DNA of 16,331 nt, taken from the NCBI GenBank assembly GCA_029778965.1, contig JAKPBL010000157.1, forward strand, positions 1 to 16,331, in the 5' to 3' direction. Below the pieces are notes generated by a model, which was not told the origin of the DNA, searched no databases, and was given only the letters and a program-made list of their open reading frames with translations. The translations under genes and the position numbers were made by a program. This DNA is from Bacteroidota bacterium (lineage in GTDB: Bacteria > Bacteroidota > Bacteroidia > Chitinophagales > Chitinophagaceae). Position 1 is the stretch's first letter. Each line of letters begins with the position of its first letter. Positions 7,554 through 14,134 of the stretch are shown one piece after another.

Positions 7554-8291
7554 CTGCAAGAGCTTCGAGTGGCTGGCATAAGCAACCTGCGGAGAATAAA
7601 TAAAGAGGCAGGATCCTTCCTTAATGGTATTGATGATGGGCCGGGTCATATTGAGCGGAATGGCGGGACAACCGAGGCTGCGCCCTATATAACCCTGCGT
7701 GCGGGCGAACGTTTCGTTCACGTAATCGGCGCCGTGCATTACAATGGCGCGCCGGTCGGCATTGTCGTTGATGCCTTTCTCCAATCCCTCCAAACGCAGC
7801 GAGTACCCATTGCTGCCGTAATACGTATCGGCGGTGCGATAGAAGCCGGGGCTGCTCATGTTCGACGAAGGCCGGTTGGAATAAGACTTCGCCTGGCCTT
7901 TGCCCGAATTGCGGCCGTGCGCCACATAGGTATTGAACAATACCCTGCCCGACTCCATATCGATCACGTATAAGCGCTTTTGGGCGCTGGGCTGGCTGAA
8001 GTCGGCAATGGTGAGCAGGCTTGCCCTGGCGATGGCGCCGCTTTGCTGCAGTTTTTCCCAGCCTTTCAGTGCCAGTGCAAAAGCCTTTTCGTGCAGGCCC
8101 AGCGAATCGAGCAATAGCTGATGATACAGGCTGTAGCGTCCATCGGCCGCCAGGCTGTCGGTGATAACAGGAATGGTTGTACTGTCTGCAGGAAGGGGAT
8201 TGGCTTCCGCCCGGTAACCACGTGCGGATACCAGCGTAAGGACCACAAAGGCCAGGGCGGCTACTACCAGAAGAGAACGCTTTTTCGACAT
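7551..8291 (-). CDS. Murein L,D-transpeptidase catalytic domain protein (YkuD_2 type)
   Basis: This exported 246-residue enzyme of the YkuD_2 type is expected to form or remodel peptidoglycan cross-links in the periplasm. The N-terminus MSKKRS plus a hydrophobic stretch (7-23) is a signal peptide or anchor. The domain shows LYVIDMESGRVLFNTYVAHGRNSG (107-130), where such enzymes begin their catalytic fold, then SSPGFYRT, VMHGADYV with His186, and GRSLGCPAIP with the likely nucleophile Cys208. The conserved His and the SxGCP context are intact. The ATG at 8291 is preferred to an in-frame TTG five codons upstream because the signal peptide begins there and a purine-rich stretch (GGAAAAG) sits at RBS distance. 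It is on the same strand as the glycan operon, 35 bp ahead of it, so co-transcription is possible. Acceptor and cross-link type (3-3, or attachment of a protein) cannot be told. Confidence 0.88.
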   Translation of the reverse strand: MSKKRSLLVVAALAFVVLTLVSARGYRAEANPLPADSTTIPVITDSLAADGRYSLYHQLLLDSLGLHEKAFALALKGWEKLQQSGAIARASLLTIADFSQPSAQKRLYVIDMESGRVLFNTYVAHGRNSGKGQAKSYSNRPSSNMSSPGFYRTADTYYGSNGYSLRLEGLEKGINDNADRRAIVMHGADYVNETFARTQGYIGRSLGCPAIPLNMTRPIINTIKEGSCLFIYSPQVAYASHSKLLQ

Positions 8292-8509
8292 AGTCTGCTT
8301 TTCCAATGCGGGGGATAACTATACCCGGCGATTAGATGGTTGATCGGGCCTAAAAATCAGCAGAAATCTTGCCAGAAATGCCCATTTACCCCAGGACAGG
8401 CATTATTTAACTTTTTTGGCGCCGAATGGCCAAAATCTGGCGAGAGGCGGCTAAGTCCCGGCTAGCCCCCGCCTGCCAAAAGGGTTATTTTCAGGCCAAT
8501 ACTGCCTGT
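8292..8509. promoter_or_regulatory. Divergent intergenic region between L,D-transpeptidase and S9 peptidase genes
   Basis: These 218 bp must carry promoters for both divergent genes. On the plus strand TAACTTTT (8408-8415) matches seven of the eight positions of TAnnTTTG, and no clear TTG sits at the matching -33 distance. A small inverted repeat follows: TTTTGGC (8414-8420) and GCCAAAA (8429-8435), 8-bp spacer. The sequence CAGAAAT occurs twice, 12 bp apart, near 8360-8380. No small gene or RNA gene was recognised. An in-frame ATG at 8426 would extend the S9 peptidase by 28 residues but is rejected as the start because the signal peptide begins at 8510. Confidence 0.4.
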
Positions 8510-10768
8510 ATGAAAAAGCTGACCATTTTTCTTGTAATTACCTGTCTGGCTTCGGAATTGACCGCCCAGGGCCGCCTGGCCGATTACCAGCGCGCCGAGC
8601 GGCTCAATGCAGCCCTGCAGAACACCGTTCTTTTTGCACCCGAAAAGATACAGTGGCTGCCCGACGGCAGGTCGTTCAGTTACCTGCAAAACACCGCCCG
8701 GGGGAAAGAGTTCTTCCGGGTTGATGCTGCCACCGCAGAAAAGAAACCGCTTTTCGACCCTGTTAAGCTGGCGGCTTCGCTGGGTGCGGCCATCGGCCGG
8801 ACCTTGTCGCCCTTTGCGCTGCCCTTTACCGACTTCATATTTACAGATAATGGCACAGGCATAGAGACCAGGATCGATTCAATGGTATGCGCCTGTACGC
8901 TGGAAGATGCCGGTTGCCGCGTATTGCGAAAAACAGGCAGCCGCGCGCCTTCCGGGTATTGGGGCGACCGCGACAATGAAAACGAGCTCCACTATGTGTT
9001 GTCGCCCGATGGAAAACAACAGGCGTTTATTCGCGAATACAACCTGTATGTTTCCCCCGCCGGCAAACCCGAAGCGGCAACGCGTTATAGCTTTGACGGA
9101 TCGGAAGGCGAATACTATTCGAACAGGATCTACTGGTCGCCCGACGGCCGCCATATCGCGGCGGCAAAGATCAGGGCCAACAAGCCGCACCTGATTTACC
9201 TGGTCGAGTCATCACCGGTTGACCAGTTGCAACCGAAGTTGCATACACGCAATTACCTGAAGCCCGGCGATGCCCTGCCGCAAAAAACGATCAGCATTTT
9301 TGAAGCAGGCAGCAAACGGCAAATGACCATGGATGCAGCGCAGATACCCGAGCAATACCAGGTTGACCGGATCACCTGGCTGGACAACAGCGCGGCCATC
9401 CGGTTCGATTATAATAAGCGGGGCCACCAGCGGTACAGCGTTTTTGAGATGGATACCACGGGAGGGGTAAAAGAGCTGATCAGGGAAGAAAGCAACACAT
9501 TCATCAACTACAGCGGGCGGTATTACCGGTACGATCTTTCTTCGGGGAAGGAGATTATCTGGGCCTCTGAACGGGATGGCTGGAATCATTTGTACCTCTA
9601 CGATAACAACGGGAAAGTGAAGAACCAGATCACCAGTGGCAACTGGCTGGTGCGCCGCGTGCTGAACGTAGATGAAAAAGCAAGACAGATATGGTTTGAA
9701 GGCAGTGGCCGCGAAAGCGGTATGGATCCCTATTTCATCCAGTATTACCGGGTGAATTTCGATGGCAGCGGATTGACGGCGCTGACTACCGAAAATGCAA
9801 ACCACCGTGCCTGGTTTTCGCCGGGTTACGAATGGCTGGTAGATCAATATTCACGTCTCGATATGCCACCGGTGACCGTGCTGCGCGATGCGCAGACAGG
9901 TAAGATCATACAGGCCATTGAAAAAGCGAATATCGATAAGCTGCTGGCCACCGGCTGGCAATGGCCGGCGGTTTTCACGGCGCCGGGCCGCGACGGTAAA
10001 ACAGATATATGGGGAATGATCGTTTTTCCGTCGAACTACGATCCGAAAAAGAAATACCCGGTGATCGAGTACATCTATGCCGGTCCGCATGATTCTTTTG
10101 TGCCCAAGAGCTTTGTGACCGACTCACGGGGATCATTACACGAACTTGCCGAGCTTGGTTTTATTGTAGTGCAGTGCGATGGCATGGGCACAGCCAATCG
10201 TTCGAAAGCGTTTCATGATGTGTGCTGGCGCAACCTGAAAGACGCCGGTTTTCCCGACCGCATGGCCTGGATGAAAGCGGCTGCAAAGAAATACCCGTCG
10301 ATGGACATCAGCCGGGTGGGCATTTTTGGTAATTCGGCCGGCGGGCAAAGTTCGATGGGTGCGCTCCTGTTTCACCCGGCGTTTTATAAAGTGGCGGTAT
10401 CGTCGTCGGGTTGCCACGACAACCGGATGGACAAAATGTGGTGGAATGAACAGTGGATGGGTTATCCCATTGGTGAGCAGTATGCGGCATCGTCGAACGT
10501 AACACATGCCGGTAACCTGCAGGGGAAGGTTTTATTGATATTGGGCGAGCTCGATGACAATGTCGATCCTTCATCGACCATGCAATTGATCAATGCGCTG
10601 GTGAAGAACAACAAAGAATTTGATTTCCTGTATGTGCCGGGCATGGGGCATTCGCTCGGCGGCGATTATGGCGAGCATAAGCGGCGCGATTTTTTCGTGC
10701 GGCATTTGTTGGGTGTAGAGCCGCCGGCCTGGGGATGGAAGCAGGTGGTGGGAACACCGAAGCCGTGA
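8510..10768 (+). CDS. S9 family serine peptidase (DPP4-like N-terminal propeller)
   Basis: This 752-residue secreted peptidase has a signal peptide at MKKLTIFLVITCLASELTAQ, with likely cleavage after TAQ. An N-terminal seven-bladed-propeller region (about 25-480) contains repeated strand pairs such as LSPDGKQQAFI and YWSPDGRHIAA. The alpha/beta hydrolase domain (about 490-750) has VIEYIYAGPHD as the oxyanion strand, the nucleophile elbow GNSAGG with Ser609, ELDDNVDP with Asp682, and GMGHSLGG with His714, so the triad is complete. The family cuts short peptides, often after Pro or Ala. The DWVYEEE-type motif that anchors the substrate amino end in true DPP4 was not found (the corresponding part reads FDGSEGEYYSN), so dipeptidyl specificity should not be assumed. 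The start at 8510 is chosen for the signal peptide. It appears to be a single-gene unit, followed one base after the stop by a palindromic repeat cluster. Confidence 0.9.
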   Translation: MKKLTIFLVITCLASELTAQGRLADYQRAERLNAALQNTVLFAPEKIQWLPDGRSFSYLQNTARGKEFFRVDAATAEKKPLFDPVKLAASLGAAIGRTLSPFALPFTDFIFTDNGTGIETRIDSMVCACTLEDAGCRVLRKTGSRAPSGYWGDRDNENELHYVLSPDGKQQAFIREYNLYVSPAGKPEAATRYSFDGSEGEYYSNRIYWSPDGRHIAAAKIRANKPHLIYLVESSPVDQLQPKLHTRNYLKPGDALPQKTISIFEAGSKRQMTMDAAQIPEQYQVDRITWLDNSAAIRFDYNKRGHQRYSVFEMDTTGGVKELIREESNTFINYSGRYYRYDLSSGKEIIWASERDGWNHLYLYDNNGKVKNQITSGNWLVRRVLNVDEKARQIWFEGSGRESGMDPYFIQYYRVNFDGSGLTALTTENANHRAWFSPGYEWLVDQYSRLDMPPVTVLRDAQTGKIIQAIEKANIDKLLATGWQWPAVFTAPGRDGKTDIWGMIVFPSNYDPKKKYPVIEYIYAGPHDSFVPKSFVTDSRGSLHELAELGFIVVQCDGMGTANRSKAFHDVCWRNLKDAGFPDRMAWMKAAAKKYPSMDISRVGIFGNSAGGQSSMGALLFHPAFYKVAVSSSGCHDNRMDKMWWNEQWMGYPIGEQYAASSNVTHAGNLQGKVLLILGELDDNVDPSSTMQLINALVKNNKEFDFLYVPGMGHSLGGDYGEHKRRDFFVRHLLGVEPPAWGWKQVVGTPKP

Positions 10769-10769
10769 G

Positions 10770-10818
10770 GGTTTACCCGTCAGGTGCCACCCGTCAGGTG
10801 GCACCTGACGGGTAAACC
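10770..10818. repeat. Palindromic repeat cluster with three copies of a 12-mer (possible terminator/REP-like)
   Basis: One base after the S9 peptidase stop lies a perfect 21-bp inverted repeat (10770-10790 and 10798-10818) with a 7-bp loop. Within it the 12-mer ACCCGTCAGGTG occurs twice in direct orientation (10775-10786 and 10789-10800) and once inverted (10802-10813). The inverted copy can pair with either direct copy, giving two alternative hairpins. There is no T-run after the stem, so it is not a standard intrinsic terminator, but a stem this strong could still stop transcription or protect the mRNA end. It may also be one copy of a dispersed palindromic element. Confidence 0.8.
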
Positions 10819-10873
10819 GCTTATCTACGAAAAGCGCCGTATATTGACGGTTTAGCCTATCTGTAACTTATTG

Positions 10874-10919
10874 CGCCGTTTGTTCGTTCCAGTTACGTTA
10901 TTTCATTCTACAAACGGCG
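10874..10919 (+). promoter_or_regulatory. 10-bp inverted repeat directly upstream of the permease start
   Basis: CGCCGTTTGT (10874-10883) and ACAAACGGCG (10910-10919) are perfect inverted copies separated by 26 bp. The right arm ends 3 bp before the ATG of the FtsX-type permease, so in mRNA the stem would cover the ribosome-binding region; in DNA it could be a two-site operator. No exact TAnnTTTG motif was found in the 154-bp gap 10769-10922; the nearest weak candidate is TTG at 10844 with TAACTTAT at 10864. The repeat is seen; the role is inferred. Confidence 0.4.
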
Positions 10920-10922
10920 GGC

Positions 10923-13295
10923 ATGATCAAGAATTATCTTATTATCGGGTTGCGCAACCTGAAGAAGAGCATCGGTTACAGTACCATCAATATACTGGGG
11001 CTGGCGGTGGGACTGGCCGTTACCCTGCTGATCGGTTTGTGGATATGGGACGAGCTGACCTTTGATCATGTGCACGACCGGCACGAACGCCTCGCCCAGG
11101 TAATGACTATCCAGACCTTTAACGGGAATATCTCGGTAAGCCCGGCGGTCTCCCTGCCGGTATCTTCCGCGTTGAGAACGGAGTACGGCAGTGATTTTAC
11201 GCATATTGCCCGCACGTCGTGGAACTTCGGACATAACATCGCGTACGGCGATAAAAAGATATCTACCCGCGGCATGTGGGTGCAGCCACCCTTTCCCGAA
11301 ATGTTGTCGTTGCAGATGACAGAAGGCAAGGCCGACGCCTTGTCTGACCCGCGCTCGGTGCTGATCACCGCTTCGCTGGCGAAGAGCCTTTTCGGGGCGG
11401 ATAAGGCATTGGGAAAAACCATTCGCTTCAACAGCAAAGACGATTTCAAGGTAGCCGGCGTATTCGCCGATCTTCCGCGCAACAGCAGCTTTTATGACTC
11501 GAAATTGTTCCTGCCCTGGGATACCTATGTAGCAGGTGAATCGTGGGTGAAAGAGGCGGAAACGGAATGGATGAATCATTCCTGGCAGTTGTTTGTGCAG
11601 ATGGCGGACAACGCTGATGTGAAGGCGGTAACGAAGAAGATCAGGTACATGGCGCGAAATCACGCCAGGGAAGGAGAGGAGGAACTGATGATCCACCCGA
11701 TGGATCAATGGCACCTGTACAGCGAATTCAAAAATGGAAAGCAGGTGGGCGGCCGGATAGCGTTCGTGTGGCTGTTCGCGATCATTGGCATTTTCGTGCT
11801 GCTGCTGGCTTGCATCAATTTCATGAACCTGAGCACGGCACGGTCGGAGAAAAGAGCGCGCGAGGTGGGCGTGCGCAAGGCGATCGGCTCGCAGCGCCGT
11901 CAACTGGTGTACCAGTTCCTTGCCGAGTCGGTGCTGGTGAGCTGGTTTGCCTTCCTGCTGTCGATCGGGCTGGTATTGCTGGTCCTGCCGTTATTCAACA
12001 GCATGGCCAATAAAGAGATGCGCCTGCCCTGGGGCAGTGCGCCGTTCTGGCTGGCGGCCCTGGTCGTAACCCTGGTCACCGGGTTGGTGGCCGGCAGCTA
12101 TCCCGCTTTTTATCTTTCGGGCTTCCAGCCAGTGAAAGTGCTGAAAGGAACTTTCAAAGCCGGCCGCCTGGCCGCGCTGCCGAGAAAAGTGCTGGTGGTA
12201 GTGCAATTCACCGTTTCCATTGCATTGATCATCGGCGTTATCGTCGTGTTCAGACAGATACAATTTGCGCGTGACCGGCCGGTGGGATATACCCGTGAAG
12301 GGCTGTTTACCGTTATGATCAATACACCCGATCTTCAGGGGAAATACAATAGCCTGCGCGACGATCTACTCAAGACAGGCGTGGTGGAAGAGATGGCAGA
12401 GTCGAGCAGTCCATCGACCGGTATCTGGTCTAACCAGATCGGGTTCGAGTGGAAGGGAAAAGACCCCAATGCGGTTCCCCTGTTCGGCATCGTAGCCGTT
12501 ACCCATGAATATGGAAAAGTGCATCGCTGGCAACTTAAGGAAGGGCGCGATTTTTCGCGCGCATTTCCCAGCGACTCGGGCGCGCTGATATTGAATGAGG
12601 CCGCGGTAAAGCTGGTAGGGCTGCAACCCATTGTGGGGCAGATGATCAAATGGAACGACAAGGAAAGGCCCGTGGTGGGCGTGGTGAAAGACATGGTGAT
12701 GGAATCGCCCTATGAGCCCGTTCGGCCTACTATTTTCTTTTTGGATTACGGATGGGCGAGCGTGATAACCGTGCGTGTGAAACCCGGCACGGCGATGCGG
12801 ACGGCCCTGGAACAGATAGAGCCCATATTTAAGAAATATGATCCGGGAAGCCCCTTTACGTATCAGTTCACAGACGAACAATATGCTGAAAAATTCAGCG
12901 ATGAAAAACGAATCGGCAACCTGGCCAGCTTCTTTGCGGTGCTGGCGGTATTCATCTCCTGCCTCGGGCTGTTCGGTCTTTCATCGTTCGTGGCAGAGCA
13001 GCGCACCCGCGAAATTGGCTTGCGCAAAGTGCTGGGCGCCTCGGTGTTCCAGTTATGGCAGGCCATGTCGTTCGATTTTCTCAGGCTCGTGCTGATCTCT
13101 ATTGCAGTGGCGATTCCCGTCGCCTGGTATTTCCTCGGTGGCTGGCTCGAAAAATATGAGTACCGTACCAGTCTGTCGGCCTGGGTCTTCCTGTTTGCGG
13201 GGCTTGGCGCTATTGCCATCAGCCTGCTGACCGTCAGCTTCCATTCGCTGAGAGCGGCTTTCTCCAACCCGGTAAAGAACCTGCGTAGCGAATAG
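10923..13295 (+). CDS. ABC transporter permease, FtsX/MacB type, two-domain
   Basis: This 790-residue inner-membrane protein belongs to the large FtsX-like permeases of Bacteroidota. It starts with IIGLRNLKKSIGYSTINILGL and a first membrane helix (about 22-42). A periplasmic MacB_PCD-type domain follows (about 43-280). A three-to-four-helix FtsX unit comes next (helices about 281-300, 340-358, 375-395) with the cytoplasmic loop REVGVRKAIGS (313-323), then a helix at 424-444, a second periplasmic domain (about 445-665), and a second FtsX unit (helices about 668-688, 719-738, 754-772) with the matching loop REIGLRKVLGA (696-706). The two loops show an internal duplication and are where an ATPase would dock. 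No ABC ATPase is encoded nearby, so the partner must be elsewhere. Related proteins drive lipoprotein release or peptide export by mechanotransmission; the cargo here is unknown. It ends 2 bp from the convergent hydrolase stop. Confidence 0.9.
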   Translation: MIKNYLIIGLRNLKKSIGYSTINILGLAVGLAVTLLIGLWIWDELTFDHVHDRHERLAQVMTIQTFNGNISVSPAVSLPVSSALRTEYGSDFTHIARTSWNFGHNIAYGDKKISTRGMWVQPPFPEMLSLQMTEGKADALSDPRSVLITASLAKSLFGADKALGKTIRFNSKDDFKVAGVFADLPRNSSFYDSKLFLPWDTYVAGESWVKEAETEWMNHSWQLFVQMADNADVKAVTKKIRYMARNHAREGEEELMIHPMDQWHLYSEFKNGKQVGGRIAFVWLFAIIGIFVLLLACINFMNLSTARSEKRAREVGVRKAIGSQRRQLVYQFLAESVLVSWFAFLLSIGLVLLVLPLFNSMANKEMRLPWGSAPFWLAALVVTLVTGLVAGSYPAFYLSGFQPVKVLKGTFKAGRLAALPRKVLVVVQFTVSIALIIGVIVVFRQIQFARDRPVGYTREGLFTVMINTPDLQGKYNSLRDDLLKTGVVEEMAESSSPSTGIWSNQIGFEWKGKDPNAVPLFGIVAVTHEYGKVHRWQLKEGRDFSRAFPSDSGALILNEAAVKLVGLQPIVGQMIKWNDKERPVVGVVKDMVMESPYEPVRPTIFFLDYGWASVITVRVKPGTAMRTALEQIEPIFKKYDPGSPFTYQFTDEQYAEKFSDEKRIGNLASFFAVLAVFISCLGLFGLSSFVAEQRTREIGLRKVLGASVFQLWQAMSFDFLRLVLISIAVAIPVAWYFLGGWLEKYEYRTSLSAWVFLFAGLGAIAISLLTVSFHSLRAAFSNPVKNLRSE

Positions 13296-13297
13296 GT

Positions 13298-14086
13298 TCA
13301 GAACAATACCATCTGTCGGTTAGCCGTTACCGTTAGCAGGGGCATTTCATGGTAACGGGAGGCTACGGTTATCTGTGTTGATTTCCGTTGTGCAGAAAAC
13401 AGGCGGCCGACCAGCTCGGGATCATTGTTGTTTTTCGAAAGATGGGATAACACCAGGTGCGACAGTTGCCCGTGGCGGTGTTTGACGAAAAGATCGAGCG
13501 CCTGGGTATTGCTGAGGTGGCCGCGGCCGCCGCTGATCCGTTTTTTCAGGTGGAAAGGATAAGAGCCGTTCTCCAGCATCCGTTCGCAATAATTTGCTTC
13601 CAGGAAAGCCGCATGGCAGTCTTTGAAATGCCTGATAAGGTTGCTGCAGACCCTGCCGATATCGGTAAATACCCCTACCGTTACCAGCCCGTCACTGATC
13701 GTAAAACTGTATGGATCGGCGGCATCATGCGATTTGTTGAAAGCAAGCACTTCCAGGCTGCCGATCGCCAGCCGGTCGTTATCGGCAAAATGACGGCACA
13801 GTCTTTGGTCGACAGGCAGGGCGGCGGCTTGCTGCGTACCGGCGCTGATATACACCGGTATTTCCAGCTTACGGGAAAGCCCTACGATGCCGGCGATATG
13901 ATCTCCATGCTCGTGTGAAACGAAAATGGCGCGCACCGTATCAGGCGCCAGGCCCAGTTTTTGCATCCTGCGCAGGGTTTCCCGCGCCGATATGCCTGCA
14001 TCTACCAGCACGGCGTCTCTTTCATTACCGATATAGTAACAATTGCCGTTGCTGCCTGAATTTATGGAGGTAATTAAAAGCGACAT
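13298..14086 (-). CDS. Metallo-beta-lactamase-fold hydrolase, YycJ/WalJ-like
   Basis: This 262-residue cytoplasmic enzyme has the N-terminal SINSGSNGNCYYI typical of the YycJ/WalJ group and the metal-binding motif HEHGDH (His58, His60, Asp62, His63). Other likely ligands are His120 (NKSHDAADPYSF), Asp142 (FTDIG) and His215 (SHLSKNNN). GRGHLSN (187-193) is also conserved in the group. All metal ligands are intact. WalJ-type proteins have been described as 5'-3' DNA exonucleases linked to DNA repair; in most Bacteroidota they are only annotated as MBL-fold metallohydrolases. The ATG at 14084-14086 is the natural start because the conserved domain begins five residues later. It is divergent from acnA across a 48-bp gap and convergent with the permease gene (2-bp gap), so it is probably transcribed alone. 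The family call is strong; nuclease activity is inferred. Confidence 0.87.
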   Translation of the reverse strand: MSLLITSINSGSNGNCYYIGNERDAVLVDAGISARETLRRMQKLGLAPDTVRAIFVSHEHGDHIAGIVGLSRKLEIPVYISAGTQQAAALPVDQRLCRHFADNDRLAIGSLEVLAFNKSHDAADPYSFTISDGLVTVGVFTDIGRVCSNLIRHFKDCHAAFLEANYCERMLENGSYPFHLKKRISGGRGHLSNTQALDLFVKHRHGQLSHLVLSHLSKNNNDPELVGRLFSAQRKSTQITVASRYHEMPLLTVTANRQMVLF

Positions 14087-14091
14087 CGGTT

Positions 14092-14099
14092 CAAATGTA
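14092..14099 (-). promoter_or_regulatory. Candidate -7 box for the YycJ-like gene
   Basis: TACATTTG on the minus strand is an exact match to TAnnTTTG and sits 5 bp before the hydrolase start codon. A TTTTTG run lies 22 bp upstream and could supply the -33 TTG, a slightly wide spacing. If used, the transcript would have almost no leader. No equally good match was found for acnA in the same 48-bp gap. Confidence 0.4.
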
Positions 14100-14134
14100 C
14101 TTTATCGTAAATTACAGGTAACAAAAATAGGGCT

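Noticed and set aside
8414..8435. Inverted repeat TTTTGGC/GCCAAAA as an operator
   Set aside because: Seven-base arms in a 218-bp GC-rich gap can arise by chance; it is noted in the intergenic entry only.
8426..8509. Upstream ATG extending the S9 peptidase by 28 residues
   Set aside because: The extension would bury the clear signal peptide that starts at 8510; the upstream stretch looks like an untranslated leader.
10770..10818. Standard intrinsic terminator
   Set aside because: The stem is strong, but no T-run follows on either strand, so only a repeat or possible non-standard terminator is claimed.
10908..11903. Long minus-strand open frame (331 codons) opposite the permease gene
   Set aside because: It is antisense to a clear FtsX-type membrane protein, is rich in His, Arg and Gln as expected from reverse reading of GC-rich codons, and matches no family.
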